A stretch of 64,000 nt of DNA, from NCBI RefSeq assembly GCF_003932715.1, contig NZ_CP020700.1, positions 1,378,001 to 1,442,000 on the forward strand, read 5' to 3'. The translations under genes and the position numbers were made by a program. Positions 9,054-17,365 of this stretch are shown here, in pieces. Under the pieces are notes generated by a model, which ran no database searches, was not told the DNA's origin, and saw only the letters and a program-made list of their open reading frames with translations. This DNA is from Streptomyces tsukubensis. GTDB lineage: Bacteria > Actinomycetota > Actinomycetes > Streptomycetales > Streptomycetaceae. Numbering within the stretch: the first letter of the stretch is position 1; every line of letters starts with the position of its first letter.

Positions 9054-9083
9054 TTTATCTTCCATAAGGTGAACTAATGTCAA
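9054..9083 (-). promoter_or_regulatory. Candidate sigma-70-type promoter for the DUF1684/ABC operon
   Basis: On the minus strand there is a perfect -35 hexamer TTGACA (9083-9078) and, 18 bases on, GATAAA (9059-9054) as a -10-like element. It lies in an unusually AT-rich patch between the LysR gene and the DUF1684 start. It would leave a leader of about 150 bases. The rest of the 332-bp gap (8894-9225) shows short repeated ACGGACATAC-like words near 8935-8990 but no gene. Confidence 0.45.
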
Positions 9084-9225
9084 GTACAACCAGATGGTGA
9101 GACGCGGTCGCGGACGGACCGAAGGTGGGACGTTTACCCAGGCCAGGGTGGCGTTTCAGGGGGCCGGGCGGCAAAATCCGTACCGCTGAAGGCGGTTGAC
9201 GGGCCGCCGAGGGTTCATGGGGTTG

Positions 9226-10170
9226 TCACACAGGAGGGCGAGGGGCGGTGGTGAGGCCCAGGAGCTCCCGGGCCGCTCCGGCGGGCTTCTGCGAGCGGCG
9301 CCAGACCGCCCGGAGGGACCGCCGCAGGACGACGTCCGCCACCGGGACCGCCACCAGCCGCCGCGCGGTCAGCTCCTCCGTCACGGCCAGTTCGCTGAGC
9401 ACGGCGGGGCCCGCGCCGCTGACCGCCGAGGCCTTCACCGCCGTGGTGGAGGCGAGTTCGAGCAGGGGCGCGCAGAGCCCGCCGTGTCCGGCGAGGGCCG
9501 CGTCCAGGACCTGCCGGGTGCCGGAGCCGGGTTCGCGCAGCACCAGGGGTGCGGCGGCGAGTTCGGCCGGGGACAGGGGGGTACGGCGCCGGGCCCAGGG
9601 ATGGCCCGGCGCGGCGACCACCAGCAGCCGGTCCTCGGCGACGGTCACCCCGTCGAGCCCGGCCGGGATCCGCAGCCCCTCGACGAAACCGAGGTCCGCC
9701 CCGCCCGCGCCGAGCCGTTCGGCAACCGCGGCCGAGTTCCCGGCGAACAGGGAGACGGCCGTTCCCGGGCAGCGGGACCGCAGGGCGACCAGCCAGCCCG
9801 GGAGGAGGTACTCGGCGATCGTCATCGACGCGGCGATCCGCAGCCGGGAGTCCCGGCGGGACCGCAGCGCCTGGGCCCCGGCGTCGAACTCCTCCGCCGC
9901 CTCCACGACCCGGCGCGCCCAGTCGGTGACCAGCACCCCGGCCGGGGTGAGCCGGGATCCCGTCGGCGACCGGTCCACGAGGGCCACGCCGAGCAGCGTC
10001 TCCATCGACCGGAGGCGGCCGCTCGCCGCGGGCTGGCTGATACCGAGTTCGCGGGCGGCCCGGCCCAGACTGCCGTGCCGGGCGACGGCGAGCAGCAGTT
10101 CGAGGGCGCCCAGATCGGGCACCCGGTGCGCCAGCGGCACCCACCCCGCACTCCCGGCGGCCTCGGTCAT
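9226..10170 (-). CDS. LysR-family transcriptional regulator
   Basis: A 314-residue regulator. The winged HTH is at residues ~18-77 (LGALELLLAVARHGSLGRAA, then ELGISQPAASGRLRSMETLL). The C-terminal half is a two-lobed effector domain with segments such as LRIAASMTIAEYLLPGWL and VLREPGSGTRQVLDAAL. The latter GSGTRQ motif is common in the CbbR/CysB-like branch that senses anionic metabolites. The start is ATG 10170, at residue 1 of a short leader. It is divergent from the TDT-family carrier gene with about 70 bp between starts, the classic LysR arrangement for controlling the neighbour and itself. It could also affect the ABC operon downstream on its own strand. Confidence 0.9.
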   Translation of the reverse strand: MTEAAGSAGWVPLAHRVPDLGALELLLAVARHGSLGRAARELGISQPAASGRLRSMETLLGVALVDRSPTGSRLTPAGVLVTDWARRVVEAAEEFDAGAQALRSRRDSRLRIAASMTIAEYLLPGWLVALRSRCPGTAVSLFAGNSAAVAERLGAGGADLGFVEGLRIPAGLDGVTVAEDRLLVVAAPGHPWARRRTPLSPAELAAAPLVLREPGSGTRQVLDAALAGHGGLCAPLLELASTTAVKASAVSGAGPAVLSELAVTEELTARRLVAVPVADVVLRRSLRAVWRRSQKPAGAARELLGLTTAPRPPV

Positions 10171-10183
10171 AGGTCCAGCTTAT

Positions 10184-10205
10184 GGGGTCATCGGCGGAAG
10201 ACCCC
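10184..10205. promoter_or_regulatory. Inverted repeat in the LysR/TDT intergenic region
   Basis: The arms GGGGTC (10184-10189) and GACCCC (10200-10205) are separated by 10 bp, in the 70-bp gap between the divergent LysR and carrier genes. Position and dyad symmetry fit a LysR operator, but the arms are short and GC-rich, so chance is possible. No canonical T-N11-A core was evident. Confidence 0.3.
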
Positions 10206-10240
10206 TGGCGGGGCGGCTGACCTGCGGCAACAGTGGCTCC

Positions 10241-11674
10241 ATGGCCACCGCCGCCCGCCACTCCCCCGCCTCCCGGACGACAACCCCGCGCTCCGGGCCG
10301 GCCGGGACATCCGATTCCCCCGCCCGGGACTCCGCCTCCGGAGTCGTGTCCGGAACGCCCCGGGGCTCCGGACCCGGCCGCCCTCCCGGCCCCTCCGGCC
10401 CCACCGGGTCTCCTGCGAGCGCCGGAACAGCGGACCCGGCCCCCGGCCGTGGAAAACGCCGCCGCCCCGGAAGAGCCCGCGGCCGGACCCCCGGGGACGG
10501 GCACCCCACCGCGGCCGCCCCAGGTGCGGAACCCGGCCCGGTCGCCGGACCCGTTTCCGTACCGCTGCCGCCCCTGCGGCACTTCGGGCCGCAGTGGTAC
10601 GCCGCCGTCATGGGCACCGCGAGCGTCGCCGGCGCCGGTACGGCTCTGGGCGCGGACGGGCCCCATCCGGCCGCCCGGCCCCTCCTGGCGGCCGTCTGGG
10701 CACTCGCCGCACTGCTGCTCGTCGCCGTCTGGGCGGCCCGGGCGGGCCACTGGCGGCACCATCGCGACCAGGCCCGCGCCCACCTCCTCGACCCTGTCGT
10801 CGCCCCCTTCTACGGCTGCGCGGCGATGGCTCCGCTCGCCGTCGGCATGGGGGCGCTCGGTCCCGGCCGGGACGTCATCGGCGAGCGGGCCGCGGTCCCG
10901 GTCGCCGCCGGGCTGTTCGCCCTCGGGTGCGCCCTGGCGCTCACGGCCGCCGCCGTCGTGCCGTATCTGCTGATCGTCCGGCACCGCACTCCGCCGGGCA
11001 GCGCCTCCCCGGTCTGGCTGCTGCCGCTGGTCGCCCCCATGGTGGCGGCGGCCTTCGCCCCGCTGCTGGCCGTGGAACTGCCGCCCGGGGACGGCCGCCG
11101 GACGCTGCTGGTGGCGAGCCTCGGCCTGGCCGGCGCGAGTGCGCTGGCGACCCTGGTGGTGCTGCCCGCGGTGGTGGCCCGGCTGATCCACCACGGTCCG
11201 CTGCCGCTCGCGCTCACACCGTCGCTGTTCCTGTTCCTCGGGCCGCTCGGCCAGTCGGCGACCGCGGCGGGGCATCTGGCGGACGCGCTGCCGGGACGGC
11301 CGTACGCGGATGTCCTGACGGTGCTGTACGGCGTGCCCGTGACGGGCTTCGCGCTGCTGTGGCTGGTGATCGCCGGGGCGCTGGTGCTCCGGGCCGTCCG
11401 CCGGGGCCTGCCGTTCACCCTGGGCTGGTGGGCCTTCACCTTCCCGGTCGGCACCTGTGTCACCGGCGCCGCCGGACTCGCCCATCGGACGGGCCTGGGC
11501 GCCCTGTCCGCCGTGGCGGTGGCGCTGTACGGGCTGCTGGTGACCGCGTGGGCGGTGGCCGGAGCGCGGACCGTACGCGGCCTGCTCAGCGGATCGCTGC
11601 TCGCAGGGCCGCCCCCAGTACCCGGGGCGCCGTCACCAGCGACGGCCCGTACCAGGTCAGACTCCGCCCGCTGA
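10241..11674 (+). CDS. TDT-family (TehA/SLAC1-like) membrane transporter
   Basis: The frame encodes a long Pro/Gly/Ala-rich leader and then a protein of about ten hydrophobic spans starting at PPLRHFGPQWYAAVMGTASV. HFGPxWYAxVMGT is the standard opening of tellurite-resistance/dicarboxylate (TDT) carriers, which include TehA, sulfite exporters and malate carriers. The conserved GWWAFTFPVGTC segment near the C-terminus supports this. The start at ATG 10241 is the earliest plausible one; family members normally begin close to the HFGP motif, so the first ~110 residues may not be translated. The gene is divergent from a LysR regulator and probably controlled by it. Its last 89 bp overlap the 3' end of the convergent BtuF-like gene. 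Confidence 0.75.
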   Translation: MATAARHSPASRTTTPRSGPAGTSDSPARDSASGVVSGTPRGSGPGRPPGPSGPTGSPASAGTADPAPGRGKRRRPGRARGRTPGDGHPTAAAPGAEPGPVAGPVSVPLPPLRHFGPQWYAAVMGTASVAGAGTALGADGPHPAARPLLAAVWALAALLLVAVWAARAGHWRHHRDQARAHLLDPVVAPFYGCAAMAPLAVGMGALGPGRDVIGERAAVPVAAGLFALGCALALTAAAVVPYLLIVRHRTPPGSASPVWLLPLVAPMVAAAFAPLLAVELPPGDGRRTLLVASLGLAGASALATLVVLPAVVARLIHHGPLPLALTPSLFLFLGPLGQSATAAGHLADALPGRPYADVLTVLYGVPVTGFALLWLVIAGALVLRAVRRGLPFTLGWWAFTFPVGTCVTGAAGLAHRTGLGALSAVAVALYGLLVTAWAVAGARTVRGLLSGSLLAGPPPVPGAPSPATARTRSDSAR

Positions 11675-12302
11675 CGAGCGCGGCGGGCAGCCCGGGAAAG
11701 GACTCGGGACCGTCGTCGGCGGTGAAGCGGTACGGCTCGTCCGGCAGCACCACCAGTCCGGCGCCGCGGGACCGCGCATCGTCGGGCGTCACCCGCGGGT
11801 AGCGGTCGGGGTGGCCGGCGCAGACGTTCCGGACGCCCAGCCGGGCCAGTAGATCCCCGGCGAAGGTGTCCCGTCCGAGGACCATCCACGGTCGGCGCCA
11901 CACCGGAACCACCGCATCGGGCAGCTCGTGGGGGACCACTGCCGCCCAGGCCCGTTCGGCCTCGTCCAGCCAGCGGGGCCGGGCGGCACCGCAGCCGTCG
12001 ACCAGCACCCGGTGCAGTTCCCGCAGCCCCTGCTCCAGCCCGCGGACCTCGGTGACCAGCACCGCGAGCCCCGCCGTACGCAGCAGGTCCAGATCCCGGG
12101 CGCGGTTCTCCTCCTCGTTGGCGACGACCAGATCGGGCCGCAGCCCCATGACGGCGTCCAGGTCGGGGTTCTTCGTCCCGCCGATCCGGACGACGTCGAG
12201 ACCGGCGGGGTGGGTGCACCAGTCGGTCGCCCCGACCAGCAGCCCGGGGGCGGTGACCGCGATCGCCTCCGTGAGCGAAGGGACGAGGGAGACCACCCGC
12301 AC
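11586..12302 (-). CDS. Helical-backbone metal receptor / BtuF-like cobalamin-type binding protein without signal peptide
   Basis: A 238-residue protein opening VRVVSLVPSLTEAIAVTAPG, the N-terminal strand-helix of the BtuF/TroA-like periplasmic binding fold. LLVGATDWCTHPAG, RIGGTKNPDLDAVMGLRPDL and VVANEEENRARDLDLL follow, all characteristic of the cobalamin/heme-binding group. No signal peptide or lipobox precedes the fold, so as annotated the protein is cytoplasmic; an exported form would need an upstream extension, and the HTH-cupin gene occupies that DNA. The start is GTG 12302, with GAGGG inside the end of the upstream gene, only 5 bp after its stop. This argues for cotranscription. The 3' end overlaps the carrier gene by 89 bp in the opposite direction. 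Confidence 0.8.
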   Translation of the reverse strand: MRVVSLVPSLTEAIAVTAPGLLVGATDWCTHPAGLDVVRIGGTKNPDLDAVMGLRPDLVVANEEENRARDLDLLRTAGLAVLVTEVRGLEQGLRELHRVLVDGCGAARPRWLDEAERAWAAVVPHELPDAVVPVWRRPWMVLGRDTFAGDLLARLGVRNVCAGHPDRYPRVTPDDARSRGAGLVVLPDEPYRFTADDGPESFPGLPAALVSGRSLTWYGPSLVTAPRVLGAALRAAIR

Positions 12303-12307
12303 CGGAC

Positions 12308-12898
12308 TCAGCCCTCGGGGGACGGAGGAGTCTCGATATGGTCGGCGACGGTCACCACGACCACCCGGGTCTCCGGGCCGCCGGAGCGCCAGCGGTGCCG
12401 TACCCCACCCGACAGGAACAGCGTGTCACCACGGCCCAGCCGGTAGGCCCGGCCCTCGGCCTCGACCTCCACCGAACCGTCCGCGACGTACATCAGCTCG
12501 TCGTTGCGGTGCTGGAACTCGCCCTCGGTGTCGTGCTCCCCGCTGAACTCCAGCGCTTCGAGCTGATGGCGGCCGTGCACCAGCCGGCGCGTGCCCGCAG
12601 CCCCGGCGCCGTCGTTCGCCTCGGAGCGGGAGACGGCGACCGTACGGGCCGCGTCGGAGGCGGCGATCAGCCGGTCCGCACTGGTCTCCAGGGCGTCCGC
12701 GAGCCGCTGGAGGGAACGGTGGCTGGGCCGCGCCCGGTCGTTCTCGATCTGACTGAGGAAGGGCACCGAGAGGCCGGAGCGCTCGGCGACCGAGGCCAGA
12801 GTCAGGTCGAGGGCCCGCCGCCGCCTGCGCACGGCGGTGCCCACCCGAAGACGCTCGGTCTCCTTCGGGTCCCTGCCGTCCTTGGCGTCAGCGTCCAT
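12308..12898 (-). CDS. XRE-family HTH regulator with C-terminal cupin
   Basis: A 196-residue protein. The N-terminal XRE helix-turn-helix is LTLASVAERSGLSVPFLSQI (about residues 31-60). A linker leads to a C-terminal cupin barrel with HRNDELMYVADGSVEVEAEG and GDTLFLSGGVRHRWRSG. The His/Glu pattern (H..DE....G, then H) is that of a metal or small-ligand cupin. Such HTH-cupin proteins usually repress genes for amine, sulfur or antibiotic handling. The start ATG 12898 has AAGGGGG at a good distance; an upstream start would add unstructured residues. It is followed after 5 bp by the BtuF-like gene, so the pair is probably one unit and the ligand may be shared. Confidence 0.88.
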   Translation of the reverse strand: MDADAKDGRDPKETERLRVGTAVRRRRRALDLTLASVAERSGLSVPFLSQIENDRARPSHRSLQRLADALETSADRLIAASDAARTVAVSRSEANDGAGAAGTRRLVHGRHQLEALEFSGEHDTEGEFQHRNDELMYVADGSVEVEAEGRAYRLGRGDTLFLSGGVRHRWRSGGPETRVVVVTVADHIETPPSPEG

Positions 12899-12978
12899 GC
12901 GCCGGCCCCCTTCCTGCGTTCTGTACAACCTTACGCAGCTTCCCGCGCCGCTTCCTCCGCGATCAGGGCGAAATACGG

Positions 12979-13014
12979 ACGGGGTGGCCCGGACACTGTC
13001 CGGAACCACCCCGT
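12979..13014 (-). terminator. Nested-stem hairpin terminator after the betaine transporter
   Basis: The arms ACGGGGTGG (12979-12987) and CCACCCCGT (13006-13014) are perfectly complementary. They enclose a second stem, CCGGAC/GTCCGG. The hairpin lies 20 bp beyond the stop of the fused permease/binding-protein gene and before the HTH-cupin start, so it should separate these transcription units. Confidence 0.6.
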
Positions 13015-13034
13015 GCCGCCGGGTGCGGGAAGGG

Positions 13035-14843
13035 TCAGCCCGCCACCGGGACCGCCTTGTCCTCGAAGCCCGGATTGTCCTTGAGCCAGTTGCGGACGGC
13101 CTGCTGCTCCTTGCCCTTGCCGGTCCGCTGGATCTCCGCCTCCAGATCGGTGAGCTGCTTCTCGGTCATCCGGAAGTCCTTCAGCCACTTCCCGGCCTCG
13201 GGGTGATCGGCGGTGAAGCCCTTGCGGGCCAGGGTGTGCACCCCGTCACCGGTGCCCCAGGCGCCCCGGGGGTCCTTCAGCTTCTTCAGGTCGTAGGTGC
13301 TGTAGGCCCAGTGCGGGGACCAGAGGGTGACCACGACCGGTTCCTTCTTCGCGTACGCCCGCTTCAGCTCGGCGAGCATGCCGGGCGTGGAGCCGTCGAC
13401 GACCCGGTACTCGCCGTCGAGACCGTACTCGTCGAGGACCTTCTCCTTCAGCAGGCCCATCATCCCGGCGCTCGGCTCGATGCCGATGATCCGGCCCTTG
13501 AAGGTCCCGCCCTTCCCCTTGAGATCGTCGAGGGAGTCGATGCCCTTGACGTACGAGGGGACCGCCAGCTCCAGCGAGGTCGGCCCGTACCAGGCGCCGA
13601 GGTCCTCCAGCCGGTCGCCGTACTTCTTCCAGTACGAGGCATGGGTCACCGGCAGCCAGGAGTCGGTCTGGAAGTCGATCTGCCCGTTCGCGAGCCCCGT
13701 GTAGAGGGCGCCGGTCTCCAGCTGACCGGCCTCGACCTCGAAGCCGCGCCGCTCCAGCAGTTCCTTCCAGAGGTAGGTGGAGGCCACGGCCTCGTCCCAC
13801 GGGATGTAGCCCATCGTCAGCTTCTTGCCCTTGCCGACGTTCGCGGCGCCCGTGACGGTGTTCGTGCCGGTGCCGGAGCCGCCGAAGACGTTCATACCGC
13901 CCGCGACCAGCGCCAGGACGACCACACCGACCAGCGCGACGGCCGGCTGGGGCCGGTGGTTCCACAGGGTCGGGCCGCCCGCCAGCGACCGGGCCCGGGC
14001 GATCGCCCGGCGGCCCAGCGGGGAGACCTGGCGGCCCAGCTGACCGGTGATCCGGTCGAGGTACATGGCGAGGATGACGATGGACACGCCCGCCTCGAAA
14101 CCGAGGCCGATGTCGATATTGCCGATGGCGCTGTAGACCTCGCCGCCCAGACCGCCGCCGCCGACCATGCCCGCGATGACGACCATGGACAGGCCCAGCA
14201 TGATGACCTGGTTGACCCCGGCCATGATCGTCGGCAGCGCCAGCGGCAGCTGGACCCGGAACAGGGTGTCGCGGGGCGTGGTGCCGAACGCCTCGGCGGC
14301 CTCGACCAGCTCCCCGTCGACCTGGCGGATGCCGAGTTCGGTCATCCGTACGCCGGGCGGCAGGGCGAACACGATGGTGGCGATGATCCCCGGGACCACG
14401 CCGACACCGAAGAAGATGATGCCGGGAATGAGATAGACCATCGCCGGCATGGTCTGCATGAAGTCGAGTACGGGCCGGACGACGGCGCTGACCCGGTCCG
14501 AACGGGACGCCCAGACACCGAGCGGTACGGCGATCGCCAGGGTGACGATCGTGGCGACGAGCACCAGCGCGAGCGTCGACATCGCCTCGTCCCAGAGGGC
14601 GACCGAGTCGATCAGGGCGAACCCGGCGAAGGCGAGGGCTCCGGCGAGCAGTCCGCGCAGCCACCAGGCGAGCACGGCCAGGATTCCGGCGAAGAGCAGC
14701 GGCTCGGGCGCCGACAGGAGCGCGTCGAGACCGTCGTACATTCCGGTGACGACCGTGCTGATGGCGTCGAACAGCCAGGTGAGATGGGTTTGGAGCCAGT
14801 CGACGGCGCTGTCGATCCACTCTCCGAGGGGCAGTCTAGGCAT
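13035..14843 (-). CDS. Glycine betaine/proline-type ABC transporter: permease fused to substrate-binding domain
   Basis: A 602-residue fusion. Residues ~1-320 are an OpuAB/ProW-type permease (RPVLDFMQTMPAMVYLIPGI, and the coupling loop EAAEAFGTTPRDTLFRVQLP). Residues ~345-602 are an OpuAC-type binding domain beginning KKLTMGYIPWDEAVASTYLW. TDSWLPVTHASYWKKYGD contributes the Trp residues that cage quaternary amines. Because the binding domain follows a membrane span with no separate signal, it should sit tethered on the outer face. ATG 14843 overlaps the upstream ATPase stop by 8 bp. The system imports compatible solutes such as glycine betaine for osmoprotection; whether choline or proline is also carried cannot be told. 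Confidence 0.9.
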   Translation of the reverse strand: MPRLPLGEWIDSAVDWLQTHLTWLFDAISTVVTGMYDGLDALLSAPEPLLFAGILAVLAWWLRGLLAGALAFAGFALIDSVALWDEAMSTLALVLVATIVTLAIAVPLGVWASRSDRVSAVVRPVLDFMQTMPAMVYLIPGIIFFGVGVVPGIIATIVFALPPGVRMTELGIRQVDGELVEAAEAFGTTPRDTLFRVQLPLALPTIMAGVNQVIMLGLSMVVIAGMVGGGGLGGEVYSAIGNIDIGLGFEAGVSIVILAMYLDRITGQLGRQVSPLGRRAIARARSLAGGPTLWNHRPQPAVALVGVVVLALVAGGMNVFGGSGTGTNTVTGAANVGKGKKLTMGYIPWDEAVASTYLWKELLERRGFEVEAGQLETGALYTGLANGQIDFQTDSWLPVTHASYWKKYGDRLEDLGAWYGPTSLELAVPSYVKGIDSLDDLKGKGGTFKGRIIGIEPSAGMMGLLKEKVLDEYGLDGEYRVVDGSTPGMLAELKRAYAKKEPVVVTLWSPHWAYSTYDLKKLKDPRGAWGTGDGVHTLARKGFTADHPEAGKWLKDFRMTEKQLTDLEAEIQRTGKGKEQQAVRNWLKDNPGFEDKAVPVAG

Positions 14844-15987
14844 GGGTCACCGCCCCGGCGGCCGTGGTTCCGGCCCCGTCGGCGGCTCCGTCGGCCGCAG
14901 GGGGCCCGTCCGGTTCGGGTTTCATCGGCTCGCCCAGTACGGCCAGCAGCCTCGCCCTCGGTACGACACCGATCAGTTCGCCCCGCTCGCAGGTGACGGC
15001 CACGGCCACCCCGCTGCGCGAGCACGGGGTGAACAGCTCGGTGATCGGGGTGTCCGCGCGGACGACGGCGGGCGCCGCGCCGAGCACCTCGGCGGCGGAC
15101 CGCAGTTCCGTGCCCTCGTCGGTCCGGGTGCCGTAGGCGCTCTCCGGATCGGCCATGATCGCGCCCGCGGTCAGCACCCGGGTCCGGTCGACGTCCTGGG
15201 TGAAGGAGGCGACGTAGTCGTCGGCCGGGGTGATGAGGATGTCCTCGGCCGTGCCCTGCTGGACGACTCTGCCGTCGCGCATCACCGCGATCCGGTCACC
15301 GAGACGCATCGCCTCGTTGAGGTCGTGGGTGATGAAGACGATGGTCTTCTTCAGGGTCTTCTGGAGTTCGAGCAGCTGGTCCTGCATATCGCGGCGGATC
15401 AGCGGGTCCAGTGCGCTGAAGGACTCGTCCATCAGCAGCAGGTCGGCGTCGGTGGCCAGCGCCCGGGCCAGGCCCACGCGCTGCTGCATCCCGCCGGACA
15501 GCTCGTCGGGCCAGGAGTCCTCCCAGCCCGCGAGACCGGCCAGGGCCAGTGCCTCCCGGGCCCGTTCCTCCCGTTCGGCACGGTCGACGCCCTGCACTTC
15601 GAGCCCGTACGCGGCGTTCTCCGCCACGCTGCGATGGGGGAAGAGCGCGAAGTGCTGGAAGACCATGCTGATCCGGCGGGAGCGGACGGACCGCAGCTCC
15701 CGGCGGTTCAGCGCGGTCAGGTCGCGGCCGTCGAACAGTACGCGACCGGCGGTGGGTTCGAGCAGTCCGTTGAGCATCCGCAGGAGGGTCGACTTGCCGG
15801 AGCCCGAAAGGCCCATGACCACGAAGATCTGCCCCGGGTCGACGGTGAAGGAGGCGTCGATGACCGCCGCCGTCGCGCCGTCGGCACGGAGCTCGTCGCG
15901 GGTCGCGCCGCTTTCGAGCCGCCGCACCGCCTCGTCGGATCGTCTGCCGAACACCTTGTACAGATGCTCCGCCTGGAGCCTGGACAC
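14836..15987 (-). CDS. opuAA: Glycine betaine/proline-type ABC transporter ATP-binding protein
   Basis: The product is 383 residues. Walker A GLSGSGKS is in IFVVMGLSGSGKSTLLRMLN, the Q-loop is FQHFALFPHRSV, the signature is LSGGMQQRVGLA, Walker B is LLLMDESFSALD, and the switch is FITHDLNEA. The very early SRLQAEHLYKVFG and the DELRADGATAAV insertion are typical of OpuAA/ProV. After the ATPase, residues ~260-350 form a pair of CBS-like motifs (MRDGRVVQQG through GVAVAVTCERGELIGVVPRA), the regulatory module that senses ionic strength in this family. I chose GTG 15987, with GAGG five bases before it. GTG 15993 and ATG 16029 are in-frame alternatives lacking a clear ribosome site. Confidence 0.88.
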   Translation of the reverse strand: MSRLQAEHLYKVFGRRSDEAVRRLESGATRDELRADGATAAVIDASFTVDPGQIFVVMGLSGSGKSTLLRMLNGLLEPTAGRVLFDGRDLTALNRRELRSVRSRRISMVFQHFALFPHRSVAENAAYGLEVQGVDRAEREERAREALALAGLAGWEDSWPDELSGGMQQRVGLARALATDADLLLMDESFSALDPLIRRDMQDQLLELQKTLKKTIVFITHDLNEAMRLGDRIAVMRDGRVVQQGTAEDILITPADDYVASFTQDVDRTRVLTAGAIMADPESAYGTRTDEGTELRSAAEVLGAAPAVVRADTPITELFTPCSRSGVAVAVTCERGELIGVVPRARLLAVLGEPMKPEPDGPPAADGAADGAGTTAAGAVTHA

Positions 15988-16282
15988 ATACACCTCGCGT
16001 GTCGTACCGGAACGGTCCGCCGCCCCCATCCGGGCGGACCGTGGAGCCTGGCGGGATCGGCCCGCCGCCGCCGTTCGCTCCCGGCCTTCCGGCCGGAAGC
16101 CGCCGGTTCGGCTCCGGCGGCGCGCCTGCCCCCGGCCTGTAGCGCCAAACGCAACAGTGATTCACATCACGCAACAGCGGAGGCCTCGGGGAGAGAGCGG
16201 CGGGCCCGCACCGGTGTCGGCGGGGCCGGGAGCGGGGCCGTGGCTCCGGGCCGGTGTCGGTGGCGTACGGCATCATCGGGGT

Positions 16283-17203
16283 GTGACGCGACGCCTGATG
16301 CTCCTCGACACCGCATCCCTGTACTTCCGGGCCTATTTCGGGGTCCCCGACTCGGTCCGCGCCCCCGACGGCACCCCGGTCAACGCCGTGCGCGGGCTGC
16401 TCGACTTCATCGCGCGCCTGGTGCAGGACCACCGGCCGGACGATCTCGTCGCCTGCTGGGACAACGACTGGCGGCCGCAGTGGCGGGTCGAGCTGATCCC
16501 CTCCTACAAGGCGCACCGTGTCGCCGAGGAGACCGAGTCCGGGCCGGACGAGGAGGAGACCCCCGACACCCTGGCGCCGCAGGTGCCGGTGATCGTCGAT
16601 GTCCTCGACGCCCTCGGCATCGCCCGGGTCGGCGCCGACGGGTACGAAGCGGACGACGTCATCGGGACGCTCACCGCGCGGGCCACCGGCCCGGTGGACA
16701 TCGTCACGGGCGACCGCGATCTGTTCCAGCTGGTCGACGACGCCCGGGCCCGGCGGGTGCTCTACCCCCTGAAGGGGGTGGGCACGCTCCAGACGACGGA
16801 CGAAGCCTGGCTGCGCGGGAAGTACGGAGTGGACGGCCCCGGCTACGCGGATCTGGCGCTGCTGCGCGGCGATCCGAGCGACGGGCTGCCGGGCGTTCCG
16901 GGCATCGGCGAGAAGACCGCGGCCAAACTGCTGGAGGCGTACGGCGATCTGGCCGGGATCGTCGCCGCGGCCGGTGATCCGCGGTCGAAGCTGACCCCGG
17001 CGCAGCGCCGCAGACTGGACGAGGCTCGGGACTATCTGGCGGTCGCGCCGAAGGTGGTGCGGGTGGCGGCGGACGTACCGCTGCCGGTGTTCGATCCGGC
17101 GCTGCCTTCGGAGCCGCGGGATCCGGCGGCGCTGGAGGAGCTGGCCCGGCAGTGGGGGCTCGGAAACGCCCTCCAGCGGCTGCTGACGGTGCTGCGCGCC
17201 TGA
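16283..17203 (+). CDS. 5'-3' exonuclease (PolA N-domain-like flap nuclease), stand-alone
   Basis: A 306-residue protein equal to the nuclease domain of DNA polymerase I without the polymerase. Metal-binding acidic motifs are visible: Asp9 in LMLLDTASLYFRAYFG, the cluster YEADDVIGTLTARA, and TGDRDLFQLVDD. The DNA-binding helix-3-turn-helix is DGLPGVPGIGEKTAAKLLEA. It should remove RNA primers or 5' flaps. The start GTG 16283 includes the conserved N-terminal strand; ATG 16298 is an alternative. Single-domain copies alongside polA are common in actinobacteria. It starts about 300 bp from the divergent betaine transporter. Confidence 0.9.
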   Translation: MTRRLMLLDTASLYFRAYFGVPDSVRAPDGTPVNAVRGLLDFIARLVQDHRPDDLVACWDNDWRPQWRVELIPSYKAHRVAEETESGPDEEETPDTLAPQVPVIVDVLDALGIARVGADGYEADDVIGTLTARATGPVDIVTGDRDLFQLVDDARARRVLYPLKGVGTLQTTDEAWLRGKYGVDGPGYADLALLRGDPSDGLPGVPGIGEKTAAKLLEAYGDLAGIVAAAGDPRSKLTPAQRRRLDEARDYLAVAPKVVRVAADVPLPVFDPALPSEPRDPAALEELARQWGLGNALQRLLTVLRA

Positions 17204-17318
17204 TCCGCCGGGCCGTGTCCGGTCCGACCGGACGTATTCCACCGCCGGCCGCCCCGGGACGGCGGTGTTCAACTGCGCCCGTACGGCGTTCCCGGGCTGT
17301 TGTTTCCCGGGCCTGGTG

Positions 17319-17337
17319 TTAACTTAGGTAAGCCTAA
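17319..17337. promoter_or_regulatory. Iron box (DmdR/IdeR-type operator)
   Basis: The 19-mer TTAACTTAGGTAAGCCTAA matches the actinobacterial iron-box consensus TTAGGTTAGGCTAACCTAA at 14 of 19 positions and keeps the dyad TTAGG...CCTAA. It lies 28 bp before the GTG of the siderophore-interacting protein. It would let an iron-loaded DmdR/IdeR repressor shut the gene off under iron sufficiency. Confidence 0.8.
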
Positions 17338-17365
17338 GCATGCACACGAGTCCAGGGAGAGCACC

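Noticed and set aside
14449..16282. Long plus-strand extension upstream of the 5'-3' exonuclease
   Set aside because: It runs antisense to the betaine ATPase and permease genes; homology-consistent sequence starts only at GTG 16283.
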